From: Ornithinibacter aureus | GTDB lineage: Bacteria > Actinomycetota > Actinomycetes > Actinomycetales > Dermatophilaceae | Length of the DNA stretch: 64,000 nt | Direction: 5' to 3' | Assembly: GCF_009858245.1 (NCBI RefSeq) | Contig: NZ_VMSB01000001.1 | Coordinates: forward strand, 2,609,623-2,673,622 | Part shown: positions 27,042-36,012 of the stretch, piece after piece | How positions within the stretch are numbered: position 1 is the stretch's first letter | Layout of the letters: each line of letters starts with the position of its first letter | The notes under the pieces: model-generated | Told to the model about the DNA's origin: nothing | Databases searched by the model: none | The model's input: the letters and a program-made list of their open reading frames with translations, nothing else | Made by a program: the position numbers and the translations under genes

Positions 27042-29559
27042 CCGCTCGCCAGTCCGAGCCGTAGAGGCAGAAGACCCCGGCGCCGGGATGGGCGGACACG
27101 GCGCCCGCCCACGCGGTCGCGGCATCCTCGCCGGTGGCGAGCACCCGGTGGTAGGCGACCATGGCGTCGGCGGCGACGTGGTCGGCGACCGGCGCCACCG
27201 CCGCGAGCACACTCGTGGCGCCCAGCGACAGCAACGCGGTGGCCAGGCCCAGGGGTTCATCGCCCGTGCGGGTGGAGAACTGCCCGACGTCGCACGCCGA
27301 GAGCGCGACGTGCTCCGCGGCCACCGGTCGGGGGAACTCGTGGGCGAACACCGGTCCGTCGGCCATCTGCACGCTGGAGAACAGCGGGCTCTGGGCCTCG
27401 TGGGTGCCGTGGGCGGCCAGGTGCACCACCCGGGCGCCGTCAAGGGCGCGGATGACGTCATCGCTCGTCGCAACGTCGATCGCCCCCGTCGCCCCCGTCG
27501 CCCCCGTCGGCCCGTTCGCTCTGACGGACCAGGCGGCCCGCACGGCGTCGATCTCAGGGCCGGTGCGCGCGAGCCCCGGTCCGTACAGGGCCGCCACCGG
27601 CGCGCGGTGTGCCGGTGGTGCGGCTGCCGAACCCCCGCGGGTGGCGCCCCGAACCCAGCGGGTCAGCGAGGGGGCCACGGTCACCGGTCGGCCGGTCAGG
27701 CTGGGCAGCAGGCTCCACGGCACCGCCGCGAGGCTGCGCGAGGGGATGATGACGACCCGGGCGCTCGCCCTCCCGCTCGGGTTGAGGGTGGTGTCGACCG
27801 CCGCCAGTGAGGATGCCGTGGCGCGCGCGAGCACGGCACCCATGGGGGAGTCGGGGGTCACCATCGCCCGCGCCCGCAGGTCGCGGCGCAGTCGGGTGAC
27901 CTGCTTGCGCACGGTGTCGACGGAGGTCATCCGGGTCACGTCGAGCCGTCCGTCCTCGAGGACGATGGTCCACAGGGCGCCCGAGTGCTCGAAGAACTCG
28001 ACGATGGTGGCGCCCCGGTCGGCTGCTGCGCCGCGGGCCTCGTCGGAGTCGACCGGGGGCACCGTCGTCACGGACGCTCCGGCGACGGTCAGGCTCCACT
28101 CGCGTTGTGACACCTCCTCCTCGAGGTGGGCCACCTGGCTCGCGAGGTCGGCAGGGGGTTGACCCTCGTGCTCGGACACCAGCCGTCGCAGGCGTCGCAG
28201 CTCTCGGGTCAGGGTCGTGAGCTCGGGGTCGGTGGATGTCGTGACTGGGTTGATCCGGTGCGAGATCGCCCGCCATCGCTCGACACTGGTGAGGATGCCG
28301 TCCGCGTCGCCGTCGGTGATCGAGCGCTCGACGTCGAAGAGCGCCAGGCGGCGACCGTGCAGGGCCAGGGCGGCGCGAACCTCGAGGCTCGATGACTGGA
28401 ACTGGTGCGCCGCGAGCAGCCGGTTGCCGGTGGTGATCCGGCGCTCGGCCTCGACGTGCCGCCCGCGGGCGACATCAAGTCGGGCGCGCACCAGCGTCTC
28501 GTGCAGTCGGGAGGGCAGCGACTCACGGTGTGAGCGACCGAGACCGGCCAGTCGGGCTTCTGCCCCGTCGAGGTCGCCGAGCAGGAGGCGGGCCTCGGCC
28601 TCGAGCCGCACGGCGGCCCTGTCGGTCGTGGTGGTGGCGCTGGTCTGGTCGGTGCGGCGGGCCATCTCGGCGACCACCGCGGGGAGGTCGCGCCCGTCGG
28701 CGACGTCCACGGTGGCCCGCACGAGCTCGGCCTCGCGCACCAGCTCGACCGCCTGGCGGGTGCGGTAGGCCGCGGTCGCCTGGCGGACGTGGCGTCGAGC
28801 GCCGTCGAGGTCGCCGGCGAGCAGGTCGCACCGGGCCAGCCGCAGGCTGATCTCGCCCTCTTCGAGCCGGTGACCCTCGATGCGGGCTGCGGTGAGGGCC
28901 TCGGCCAGGGCGGTGCGGGCGCCATCGACCAGCCCTGCCTCGAGGAGCACCTCGGCCTGGTCCAACCGGGCCCGGTCACGTGAGACCGCGGCATCCATGG
29001 CGTCGGCTTGGCGCATCAGGACGAGGGCGCGGGCGATGTCGCCGTCGAGAAACGCCGCGACGGCGTGGTTGTGCCGTGCCTTGAACTCCTGGTCGACCAG
29101 CTCGTGCGCGACCGCGATGTCTCGGGCTCGCTCGAACTCCCTCGCGCCCTCGGTTGTCCGCCCGACCCCGAGGTAGGCCTGCCCGAGGTTGAGGTGCAGC
29201 GCCCACTGCTGGGCAGAGTCGAGGCTCTCCTCGCGTGTCCCCACCATTGTCAAGGCTGCGAGGCACGACGACCAGTCCCCGGCCCGACCGTGCAGCGTGC
29301 CCTCTTGGATGTAGGTCAGGGCGGTGAGGATCGGGTCGTCGAGCCGGTCGGCGTCCGCACGAGCGCGTCGGAGCATGGCCAGAGCCGAGCCCAGGCCGTG
29401 GAGCTCGAGCTCGGACCACGAACGCGTGATGCGGATGCGCGTGCTCGTTCTGGGGGCATCGGGGTGCCCGGACTCCGCCAACTGCTCGAGTGCGTCATCG
29501 AGTGCGGTCGCGGCCTCCTCGAACCTGCCGACCTCGTTGGCGTGACGAGCCTCGGCCAA
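27034..29559 (-). CDS. TPR-CHAT caspase-like protease
   Basis: The 841-residue protein has tetratricopeptide-like helical repeats in the first 430 residues ([36 protein letters not shown]), a short coiled coil near 450-490, and a C-terminal CHAT domain. The CHAT dyad is visible: His in [15 protein letters not shown] and Cys in [14 protein letters not shown] proteins are caspase-like peptidases, several of which act in defence or controlled cell death. TTG 29559 is the conservative start, but ATC 29595 lies 4 nt after a perfect AGGAGG and would add twelve residues that extend the first repeat helix. It is the last gene of an operon with an ECF sigma factor and a subtilisin. Confidence 0.88.
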   Translation of the reverse strand: MAEARHANEVGRFEEAATALDDALEQLAESGHPDAPRTSTRIRITRSWSELELHGLGSALAMLRRARADADRLDDPILTALTYIQEGTLHGRAGDWSSCLAALTMVGTREESLDSAQQWALHLNLGQAYLGVGRTTEGAREFERARDIAVAHELVDQEFKARHNHAVAAFLDGDIARALVLMRQADAMDAAVSRDRARLDQAEVLLEAGLVDGARTALAEALTAARIEGHRLEEGEISLRLARCDLLAGDLDGARRHVRQATAAYRTRQAVELVREAELVRATVDVADGRDLPAVVAEMARRTDQTSATTTTDRAAVRLEAEARLLLGDLDGAEARLAGLGRSHRESLPSRLHETLVRARLDVARGRHVEAERRITTGNRLLAAHQFQSSSLEVRAALALHGRRLALFDVERSITDGDADGILTSVERWRAISHRINPVTTSTDPELTTLTRELRRLRRLVSEHEGQPPADLASQVAHLEEEVSQREWSLTVAGASVTTVPPVDSDEARGAAADRGATIVEFFEHSGALWTIVLEDGRLDVTRMTSVDTVRKQVTRLRRDLRARAMVTPDSPMGAVLARATASSLAAVDTTLNPSGRASARVVIIPSRSLAAVPWSLLPSLTGRPVTVAPSLTRWVRGATRGGSAAAPPAHRAPVAALYGPGLARTGPEIDAVRAAWSVRANGPTGATGATGAIDVATSDDVIRALDGARVVHLAAHGTHEAQSPLFSSVQMADGPVFAHEFPRPVAAEHVALSACDVGQFSTRTGDEPLGLATALLSLGATSVLAAVAPVADHVAADAMVAYHRVLATGEDAATAWAGAVSAHPGAGVFCLYGSDWRAVR

Positions 29560-29603
29560 GAGGACTGCGGCTCGTCGTATGGGGTCCTCCTCGATGAGAC
29601 CTC

Positions 29604-30107
29604 CTACAGCTCGATGGCGGGGGTGATGATCGGTGGGGCTGCCGAGTCCGAGTGACGGCGCACGACGAAGTTCACCAGGCCTCGCTCGACGGCGGCGAAG
29701 GTGAACCGGCCATCTGCGTCGACCTCGGTCGTCCGAGTTCGTCCGCGCTCACGCAGCTCAACCTCGACCTCAGGCTCGGTCACCCACCCGACGAGGTCGA
29801 CCAGCGTGGTGCTCGCACCGTGCTCGATGCTGACCATGACACTGAGGCCATCGCTGGCGAACGTCACGGTGTCGGCCCGGTCGTACTCGGTGCTCCGCAC
29901 TGTCTGCAAGGTCGCGCTCGAGACGATCTCGGCCACTTCCGCCTCGAGGGCTGCGACGCTCATCGCGAACTTGATCCGGTCGACGAGGTCGACGGGAGGC
30001 GGGTCCAGGACCTCGTGCAGGTGACGGACCTGGTCGAGCACGTGCGTGTCGACGCCGTCGAGGGTGCCGCGGGCAAGGGTGGACTCGGGGTCCGGGGTGG
30101 CGTTCAT
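29604..30107 (-). CDS. Unknown sigma/CHAT-operon protein with beta-sandwich tail
   Basis: The 167-residue protein has a helical N-terminal half (DPPPVDLVDRIKFAMSVAALEAEV) and a C-terminal segment with EVDADGRFTFAAVERGLVNFVVR, which resembles a carboxypeptidase regulatory-like or transthyretin-like strand pattern. It lies between the sigma factor (4-nt ATGA overlap) and the CHAT gene. By position it could be an anti-sigma factor or adaptor, but no zinc or membrane motif supports that. The stop at 29604 overlaps the ribosome site of the CHAT gene. Confidence 0.65.
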   Translation of the reverse strand: MNATPDPESTLARGTLDGVDTHVLDQVRHLHEVLDPPPVDLVDRIKFAMSVAALEAEVAEIVSSATLQTVRSTEYDRADTVTFASDGLSVMVSIEHGASTTLVDLVGWVTEPEVEVELRERGRTRTTEVDADGRFTFAAVERGLVNFVVRRHSDSAAPPIITPAIEL

Positions 30108-30703
30108 GACGGCATCTCCCAACGTGGGTCGGTGACGAGGGCTTGACGGAGCTTGGCAAGGCAGCGACCACGAGTCGGTCCGATACTTCCCACCGGCATC
30201 CCGAGTGCTTGGGCGACGCTGGCGTAGTCGGGTTTCTCCGCGAAGGCGATGACCCGTAGCAACGCCCTGCACCGCTCGGGAAGGGTCGAGAAGTGCTGCC
30301 ACACCAGTCGGACGTCCGCGTCGGTGAGGATCGCCTCCTCGGGCGACGGTGCCGTCGCGTCGCTCTCCTGATCTCGCACGTCAGCGTAGGCGGAGGGCTC
30401 GTCGCGGTGCCCGCGGGCGACAGCGGACCAAGCGTCGCGCTTCGTGGTCGTGATGAGCCACTTGAGGACCGACTGAGGGTCGGCGATCGAGGGGGAATGC
30501 TCCACGAGCTTGAGCCAGGTGTTCTGGACGACGTCCTCCGCAGCCTGGTGCGCGAGCCCTTGCTGGCGGGCGACGTGCCACAGCAGGGGTGTCACCTCGT
30601 CCACGAGGGTGGACATCCCGGACGGGTTACCGTCCCGGAAGGTGCGGAAGGCGTTGGCCGCGCGCATGGCCAGGCTGCCGGCATCCGCCCCTGCCTGTCT
30701 CAC
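30104..30703 (-). CDS. ECF-type RNA polymerase sigma factor
   Basis: The 199-residue protein has region 2 with LAHQAAEDVVQNTWLKLVE and region 4 with LPERCRALLRVIAFAEKPDYASVAQALGMPVGSIGPTRGRCLAKLRQAL, the usual helix-turn-helix for the -35 element. There is no region 3. It directs RNA polymerase to a small set of promoters, perhaps its own operon. GTG 30703 overlaps the protease stop (GTGA), and its TGA overlaps the next ATG, so the operon is translationally coupled throughout. A longer upstream open frame is only the shadow of the protease gene. Confidence 0.9.
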   Translation of the reverse strand: MRQAGADAGSLAMRAANAFRTFRDGNPSGMSTLVDEVTPLLWHVARQQGLAHQAAEDVVQNTWLKLVEHSPSIADPQSVLKWLITTTKRDAWSAVARGHRDEPSAYADVRDQESDATAPSPEEAILTDADVRLVWQHFSTLPERCRALLRVIAFAEKPDYASVAQALGMPVGSIGPTRGRCLAKLRQALVTDPRWEMPS

Positions 30704-31815
30704 GACGGGTCTCCGAGCGCTACCTTCACGGCCTCGGAGACCTGGGCAACCCGGTCCATGGGGTTCAGTGCTGCCTGGCTGCCGGAGAGCGCAGCGGCGA
30801 CCTTCCCCACGAAGCGCGGGCACGAGAACGAGGTGCCGCTCCAGAGTCCGAAGCCGGTGGCGTAGCAGTCCGGGTCAGGGGTCGCCCGCGCACGGTACGT
30901 ACCGTGCGGCACAGCCACCTCGCTGCGCTGGGAGCCCTCGAGGGTCACCGGCATCGTGCTCACGACGGCCACCCCCTTCTGGTACGTGGTTACCCAGGGA
31001 CCGGTGTTGGAGAACAGGGCCACGGTGTCGCCGGTGGGGTTGCGTGCGCCGACGCTCGTGATGGGAACGCCTCCCGTGCTGGGCCGGCCAGCCAGCGCAG
31101 CCGGCCAGAAGCACTCCGACGTGCCGCCGTTGCCCGCTGCGGCGATGACGGCGACGCCATCCGTCGAGAGCTGGTCGAGGATGCTGAAGAGGGCGGCTTC
31201 GTCGCGGACCGGGTTTGCGGACTCGTGGTAGTAGCCGAGCGACAGGTTGACGACGTCGACAGGATCGCCCTTGACCTTGCCGTCCCGTGCTGCCCAGTGC
31301 CAGAGCGCCAGCGCGTTGAGGGCGGTGATGACGTCGGCCTCGTCCGCGGCGCCGTCTCCGTACATCACGGGCACCGCGACGATGCGGGCGTCGGGGCAGT
31401 GTTGGCGCACGATCCCGGCGATGAAGGTCCCGTGGCCAGCCAGCGGGTCCAGGGCTTGGTTGACGAGGTCGATGCTGACCCCCGTGCCCTCGGGGTTCGC
31501 GTCGGCCGGGAAACGCAACCCGATCTGGGTGCCCCTGAGTCGCGGGTCGCGATCGGCAAACGCAGGGTCCTCGAACCAGGGGTGCTCGCCGAGACCGGTG
31601 TCGAGGATCGCGACGACGGGCGACCTTCCGCCGGTTCTCGGAGGTGAGGGCATGGCGAGGGTGACCGGCCCGCGTCCGGATGCCGTGCCGGGGACCCCGA
31701 CGCCGCCCATGTAGCCGACGCCGCCCATGTAGCCGACGCCGCCCATGTAGCCGACGCCGCCCATGTAGCCGACGCCGCCCATGTAGCCGACGCCGCCCAT
31801 GTAGCCGACCGCCAT
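30700..31815 (-). CDS. S8 subtilisin-like serine protease, catalytic part
   Basis: This frame holds the complete subtilisin domain: Asp in VVAILDTGLGEHPWF, His in GHGTFIAGIV, the oxyanion Asn region AAAGNGGTSECFWP and Ser in GTSFSCPRFVGKVAA. No signal peptide is seen, so it should work in the cytoplasm. It begins with six in-frame GYMGGV repeats. The N-terminal part of the gene (31818-32321) is in another frame because one repeat copy lost 7 nt. ATG 31815, created by that deletion, could start this part alone. With the CHAT protease downstream, the operon encodes two unrelated proteases. Confidence 0.85.
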   Translation of the reverse strand: MAVGYMGGVGYMGGVGYMGGVGYMGGVGYMGGVGYMGGVGVPGTASGRGPVTLAMPSPPRTGGRSPVVAILDTGLGEHPWFEDPAFADRDPRLRGTQIGLRFPADANPEGTGVSIDLVNQALDPLAGHGTFIAGIVRQHCPDARIVAVPVMYGDGAADEADVITALNALALWHWAARDGKVKGDPVDVVNLSLGYYHESANPVRDEAALFSILDQLSTDGVAVIAAAGNGGTSECFWPAALAGRPSTGGVPITSVGARNPTGDTVALFSNTGPWVTTYQKGVAVVSTMPVTLEGSQRSEVAVPHGTYRARATPDPDCYATGFGLWSGTSFSCPRFVGKVAAALSGSQAALNPMDRVAQVSEAVKVALGDPS

Positions 31816-31833
31816 GCGACGCCGCCCATGTAC
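31699..31833 (-). repeat. 18-bp coding repeat (GYMGGV) with a broken unit
   Basis: Six perfect tandem 18-bp units at 31699-31806 encode GYMGGV. A degenerate unit of 8 nt instead of 15 between Val codons (31810-31817) follows, and one more full unit is read in the other frame. The 7-nt loss causes the frameshift in the subtilisin gene. Confidence 0.85.
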
Positions 31834-32321
31834 CCCGTGGCCATGAGCACGTGGTTGAGACCCCAGCTGGCGACCTCATCACGGCCGTACGTGACGCGGG
31901 CTTGCTGCAGCACCGACCACGCATCCAGCGGGGGGCCGACGCGGCCCGGTACGGGAGTGATCTGCGCAACCGAGTGGGTCACGTTCCCGAGGACGTCGGC
32001 GTACTCGAGCTCGTTGGCGAGCCCGAGAAGGCTGCTCTCCACGACCGTGACGGTGAACTGCATCTCGTCCCCCAGGCGGCCCAGCATCTGGAGGGGCGCC
32101 TCGAGCTGGTCCTGGGTCAGTCCCGGGACCAGGAGGCGGTTCGGGATGTATGCGACCGGACGCGGGGCCGGCTCGTCGCCCAGACGGTCGGCCGTGACAG
32201 GGTCGAGGATGGTCGCGCCGAAGCGTCGGAGCGCAGTCGCGGGCACCGCGAAGAACGGAGGGTTCGGCTCACTCGCCGCCTCGCCGCGGCGAGCGTTCTC
32301 GTCAGGGGTGGTCTCGCTCAT
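31818..32321 (-). pseudogene. S8 protease, N-terminal part (frameshifted)
   Basis: The first 168 codons of the protease gene start at ATG 32321 (MSETTPDENARRG). They encode a domain with YIPNRLLVPGL and VTVVESSLLGLANELEY, placed like the pro- or sensor region that precedes the catalytic domain in related proteins, and end at HVLMATGYMGGV where the repeat begins. After the 7-nt deletion the frame runs on out of phase to 31365. Either the gene is inactive, the sequence has an error, or expression needs frameshifting or restart. Confidence 0.75.
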
Positions 32322-32415
32322 GCGGTGCTCCTGAAGGGGCCGGTTCGAGGCGCGAACGCGCTCGCTCCAGCGTAGTGAGGATGGTCGTCACTGCACAGGA
32401 GGCCGAACGGCCCGT

Positions 32416-32463
32416 GCTGATACACCCGCCCTCGGAAAGTTCTTCCGGTCATCCGGTATCAGC
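32416..32463. promoter_or_regulatory. Nested dyads upstream of the protease-sigma operon
   Basis: GCTGATAC (32416-32423) is the exact complement of GTATCAGC (32456-32463). Between them is GGAAAGTTCTTCC, itself a near palindrome. On the minus strand GGAAGAACTT followed by TGTATC could be an ECF-type promoter for the operon starting at 32321. The rest of 32322-32620 holds no gene that I trust. Confidence 0.35.
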
Positions 32464-32620
32464 GGGTTGCCAGCGCGCTCCTTCCCCGATGACGGACCCC
32501 TCCGGGGCCCGCGCTGCGCGGGCCGCCAGCCCTCCACCGGCTGCCGGCGCAGGGTCGGGTACCCCGGAGGGCGACGTCAGGCGCGTCGCGCGCCGACAGG
32601 GATCGCCTGGGTGGAGGGGC

Positions 32621-33013
32621 TCAGGCGGCGCCGTCGGTGCGCGACGCAGCCGCCCACGGGTCCGGGGTGGGCCGGGGCGCAGCCGTCGGGCTGCCGTTCG
32701 CCACCGGAGGCATGGTCCCGCCAGCAGTGGGCGGTGGGGTACTGGGGCTGGAAGTGATCGTCTCGGCCGTCACGGTACGGCTGGCGCGCAGCCGCTGACC
32801 GGTCGCGCGCGCGGCATCCGCGACGATGTCGGCCACCGCCGGGGCCGCCTTGGTGCGCGCGGCCTCCTTGGCGTTCGCGACCTGCTTCTGGACCGGCCGG
32901 GAGTGCCACACCTTGCCGGACGTGCGGGCAATCTGTTCGTACCGCTGCCGGCCGGCGCGGGTGCCGAGGACGTACCCGGCGGCCAGGCCCGCGATGAAGG
33001 TGAGCTTCGCCAT
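32621..33013 (-). CDS. YtxH-like small protein
   Basis: The 130-residue protein begins with MAKLTFIAGLAAGYVLGTRAG, a Gly-rich hydrophobic segment followed by the motif GRQRYEQI that marks this actinobacterial YtxH-like family. A helical charged stretch (VQKQVANAKEAARTKAA) follows, then a Pro/Thr-rich tail. It is probably a peripheral or single-pass membrane protein. Function is unknown. It stands alone, convergent with nothing, 220 bp from tRNA-Ser. Confidence 0.75.
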   Translation of the reverse strand: MAKLTFIAGLAAGYVLGTRAGRQRYEQIARTSGKVWHSRPVQKQVANAKEAARTKAAPAVADIVADAARATGQRLRASRTVTAETITSSPSTPPPTAGGTMPPVANGSPTAAPRPTPDPWAAASRTDGAA

Positions 33014-33091
33014 GGGGACTCCTTGTCGTCGGCCTCAGACCCTACCTGCCAACAGGGGTCCGGATGCCGGGGAGCGGCGCCCGCCGCCACC

Positions 33092-33196
33092 GCACCGTTC
33101 GGTGTGGTTCGGTGTCCTGGCGGGCCCTCGGGGCCGGATCCTGTCCACAACGCACCGATCGGTGTGCTCTTCTTGGCCTTTGGTGCCCCGAGGGCC
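33092..33196. repeat. Dyad cluster before tRNA-Ser
   Basis: GCACCGTTCGGTGTG (33092-33106) and GCACCGATCGGTGTG (33152-33166) are two copies of one short palindrome. They lie around and inside a larger dyad formed by GGCCCTCGGGGC near 33123 and GCCCCGAGGGCC at 33185-33196. No gene is seen in 33014-33235. Confidence 0.5.
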
Positions 33197-33235
33197 GCTC
33201 CGGGGTCGAGTGCTGCACAATGGCTCTGCAGTCCA

Positions 33236-33322
33236 GGAGGGCTCGCATAGTGGCCTAGTGCGGCGGTCTTGAAAACCGCTATGGCGGCAACGTCATCGTG
33301 GGTTCGAATCCCACGCCCTCCG
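33236..33322 (+). tRNA. tRNA-Ser(TGA)
   Basis: Class II tRNA with acceptor GGAGGGC/GCCCTCC, anticodon stem GCGGT/ACCGC around CTTGAAA (anticodon TGA), a variable arm (TATGGCGGCAACGTCA) and T-arm GTGGGTTCGAATCCCAC. CCA is not encoded. Confidence 0.95.
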
Positions 33323-33603
33323 CTCCTGGCCGCTGACGGTTTCGCTGCCCCTCTCGCTGCCATGGCGCCGAAACCGAAGTGCGGCCCGTGGGGCGCTCCG
33401 AAGCCGTCGGCGTCCGCTGGATGATCGCCGGATTTCGAGACGCGCGAGTAACCTTGGTTGGTGCTAGTTTCAGCGTCGGTTGCAGCATCAGCACTTCCTG
33501 GCAGTCGAATTACCGCGTGCCTCAAGGGGAACTGGAGTTCGCATCCACGGTCGGTGCGACGTGCGCCGGCCGAGTGCTACACACAGAAAGAGTCACCCCA
33601 GAT

Positions 33604-33807
33604 ATGGCACAGGGCACCGTGAAGTGGTTCAACGCTGAGAAGGGCTTTGGATTCATCGCCCAGGACGGCGGCGGCCCCGACGTCTTCGTCCACTACTCCG
33701 CGATCGACACGCAGGGTTACCGCAGCCTCGACGAGGCCCAGCGGGTCGAGTTCGAGGTCACGCAGGGCCCCAAGGGTCCGCAGGCGGACCAGGTCCGCCC
33801 CATCTGA
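33604..33807 (+). CDS. Cold-shock domain protein (CspA family)
   Basis: The 67-residue protein is a single cold-shock domain with both RNA-binding motifs, KGFGFI and VFVHYSAI. It binds single-stranded RNA or DNA and acts as an RNA chaperone. The family is usually expressed from a long untranslated leader; here 280 bp without any other gene lie between tRNA-Ser and ATG 33604, and AGAAAGAG is a possible ribosome site. A strong terminator follows. Confidence 0.96.
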   Translation: MAQGTVKWFNAEKGFGFIAQDGGGPDVFVHYSAIDTQGYRSLDEAQRVEFEVTQGPKGPQADQVRPI

Positions 33808-33830
33808 CCCGGAAACCCCCGAGTCTTCAC

Positions 33831-33865
33831 GAAAGGCCCCGCCCGGCATCCGGACGGGGCCTTTC
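33831..33865 (+). terminator. Terminator of the cold-shock gene
   Basis: GAAAGGCCCCGCCCGG pairs with CCGGACGGGGCCTTTC around the octamer CGGCATCC. It lies 24 bp after the stop, in front of the convergent PBP gene, and can serve both. Confidence 0.8.
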
Positions 33866-33873
33866 GCTGTCGA

Positions 33874-35766
33874 CTACAGGGCGGCGACGCGGGTCAGGAA
33901 GTCCTTGGCGATCGGGGCGGCCACGAGACCACCGCTCCTGCCCTCCTCGACCAGCACGGCGAAGGCGACGTCCCCCTGGTAGCCGGTGAACCACACCCGT
34001 GGCGGGGCGTCCGGGTCGGTGCCGTACTCGGCGGTGCCCGTCTTGCCCCGCAGCTGGCCGCCCGGTGCTCCACTGGCCTCCGCGCCCGACCCGCCCGCGA
34101 CGACCGACAACATCATCGCGCGCAGGTCGGCGACAGCCTTCCCGTCGATGGGGCTCGGTCGCGGCGTGGTCGCCTCCGGCCCCTTGACGAGGACCGGGGC
34201 GAGGAAGGTGCCACGCCCGATGCTGCCGGACATGACGGCCAGCGCCAGCGGCGAGACCTCGACCCGGCCCTGACCGATGGATGCCGCTGCGGCGTCGGTG
34301 CCGCCGGTGGTCGCCGGCACGCTGCCGTCGAAGGCGCCGGTCACGCCCACGGTGTCGGCCCACCCCGCCCCGATCCCCAGCGTCTTCGCGGCCGTGGTGA
34401 GGTCATCGGCCTCCAGCGAGTCCGCCAGGCTCACGAAGGCGGTGTTGCAGGACTCCGAGAAGCTCTTGGAGAACGGTGGGCTGCCGGGCAGGGAGCTGCC
34501 CCCGAAGTTGCCGAACTCCAGCCCGTCGACGGTGGTGGTCTTGGGGCAGGGCACCGGTGACGTGGGGGTGATAATGCCGTTCGTGAGGTACGCGTAGGTC
34601 GTCGCCACCTTGAACGTCGAGCCCGGCGGGTAGCGACCGGTCAGTGCGCGGTCGAAGCCGCTGCTCGGGCTGTTGGCCGCCGCGAGCACCTCCCCGGTCG
34701 GGACGTGCACCGCGACGATCGCCCCGGGGACCTTCAACTCGGCCGCGGCCAGGGCCTCCTCTGCGGCGCCCTGGATGCCGGGGTCGAGGGTCGTGACGAC
34801 ATCGGTGCCGTCCGTGGCGGCCTGCTCGAAGAGCACGACGCCACCGCTCGTCTCGACCCGCAGGCCCACGGCGCCGGCCAGCTGCTGGTCGTACTGCGCC
34901 TGAAGGCCACTCAGCCCCGCACGGTCACCGGCGACGTAACGGCCATCGCTCTTGTCGACCACCTCGGCCGTGACCTCGCCGACGGTGCCGAGGAGCGGTT
35001 GGCCGAAGGTTCGGGTGACGGCGAGCGGCTGCTGCGACGTCGGGGCGATGACGCTCGGTGCCAGGGCCGTGATCTTCGCCGCCCGCGGCTCCCAGTCGGC
35101 GTCGCGGTAGCTGATGACCGGGATCGGGGCCTTGGAGCCCGACGCGGTCGCCTTGGCGAGCGCGTCGGTGAGCGACCCGGCATCCGCGTCGACGATCGGC
35201 TCGAGAGCGGCCACCGCCTCGGGGGTGGCGTTCACCGGGTCGATCGCCACGTTGTGCACCGTGCCGAGCGGCATGAGCGGGTCGCCGGCCCGGTCGACGA
35301 GGTCGCCGCGCTCGCCGGTGGTGCGCTCCATCGAGAAGGTCTCGCCGGGTGGCAGGTCGGGGTGCCACGGGGTGCCGGCGCTCGGCGTGGCCACCTGCCA
35401 CGTCTCACCCGAGCGCGTCACCGTGGTGGGCACGCTGTACGACCAGGCCACCTCGCCCGGCAGGGTCCACCGCACCGCGAGGTCGGCGGATGCCGTGTCG
35501 CCGTCACGCGCGCTGTCGCCGACGGTCACCTCGACCGGGGCCTCGCCGAGGTCCTTGACCACGTCGGGGAAGGTGTCACGCAGCGCGGTGTCCGCGAACG
35601 GGACGGTGCTGACGTCCTTGGCGACCCACGCAGCGGCGAAGGCCGCGAGCGCCGCCTTCGCCGCGGCATCCTGCTCGGACCCCTGCTGGCGCCACCACCA
35701 CACTCCGCCCGCCCCCGCGACGAGCACGAGGAGGGCGGCGACGAGCAGGGCGATGCGTGACTTCAT
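33874..35766 (-). CDS. Penicillin-binding protein with NTF2-like domain
   Basis: The 630-residue protein has a membrane anchor at residues 5-28, an NTF2-like (MecA_N) domain to about 150, a dimerisation domain and a transpeptidase domain. The active-site motifs are STFK, SCN and KTGT in that order. It cross-links peptidoglycan outside the membrane; the layout matches the PbpA/Mec-type group of actinobacteria. I chose ATG 35766 preceded by GGGGG; a TTG 12 nt upstream is less likely. Confidence 0.92.
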   Translation of the reverse strand: MKSRIALLVAALLVLVAGAGGVWWWRQQGSEQDAAAKAALAAFAAAWVAKDVSTVPFADTALRDTFPDVVKDLGEAPVEVTVGDSARDGDTASADLAVRWTLPGEVAWSYSVPTTVTRSGETWQVATPSAGTPWHPDLPPGETFSMERTTGERGDLVDRAGDPLMPLGTVHNVAIDPVNATPEAVAALEPIVDADAGSLTDALAKATASGSKAPIPVISYRDADWEPRAAKITALAPSVIAPTSQQPLAVTRTFGQPLLGTVGEVTAEVVDKSDGRYVAGDRAGLSGLQAQYDQQLAGAVGLRVETSGGVVLFEQAATDGTDVVTTLDPGIQGAAEEALAAAELKVPGAIVAVHVPTGEVLAAANSPSSGFDRALTGRYPPGSTFKVATTYAYLTNGIITPTSPVPCPKTTTVDGLEFGNFGGSSLPGSPPFSKSFSESCNTAFVSLADSLEADDLTTAAKTLGIGAGWADTVGVTGAFDGSVPATTGGTDAAAASIGQGRVEVSPLALAVMSGSIGRGTFLAPVLVKGPEATTPRPSPIDGKAVADLRAMMLSVVAGGSGAEASGAPGGQLRGKTGTAEYGTDPDAPPRVWFTGYQGDVAFAVLVEEGRSGGLVAAPIAKDFLTRVAAL

Positions 35767-35807
35767 GCCCCCAGTCAACTACGCCCCACCGACCGAACCG
35801 ACGCGGA

Positions 35808-35849
35808 AGTTCAGATCGCACGCAGCAATTACGGCGTGCGATCCGAACT
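35808..35849. repeat. Intergenic hairpin, relative of 11936-11977
   Basis: AGTTCAGATCGCACGC (35808-35823) pairs with 35834-35849, with one mismatch, around AGCAATTACG. Loop and outer bases match the hairpin at 11936-11977, while the inner arm bases differ but still pair. A tandem 18-bp repeat (GCCGCGGAGGCGGAGGGA, two copies) follows at about 35864-35899. Confidence 0.55.
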
Positions 35850-35962
35850 GCTGCGTGCCCTGAGCCGCGGAGGCGGAGGGAGCCGCGGAGGCGGAGGGAG
35901 TCGCGGGGTGGGCGGGTTCGTCCCTCACCCGACCACGCCCGCTCCCAGCATCCCTCTGCACT

Positions 35963-36012
35963 CCGCCACAACGACAACGCCCCGCTCTCGCGGGGCGTTG
36001 TCGTTGTGGCGG
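35963..36012 (-). terminator. 23-bp perfect hairpin at the end of tRNA-Ser(GCT)
   Basis: The arms 35963-35985 and 35990-36012 are perfectly complementary with a TCTC loop; the core is AACGCCCCGC. The arm reaches into the last bases of the tRNA. It is the likely terminator of the minus-strand tRNA. Confidence 0.75.

Noticed and set aside
32375-33250. 291-residue plus-strand frame over the YtxH-like gene
   Set aside because: Low-complexity Arg/Gly/Pro sequence opposite a recognisable gene; typical of GC-rich shadow frames.
33279-33494. Frame ending GVGFEPTMTLPP and the similar frames at 35757-36062
   Set aside because: Antisense readings of tRNA-Ser genes, not proteins.
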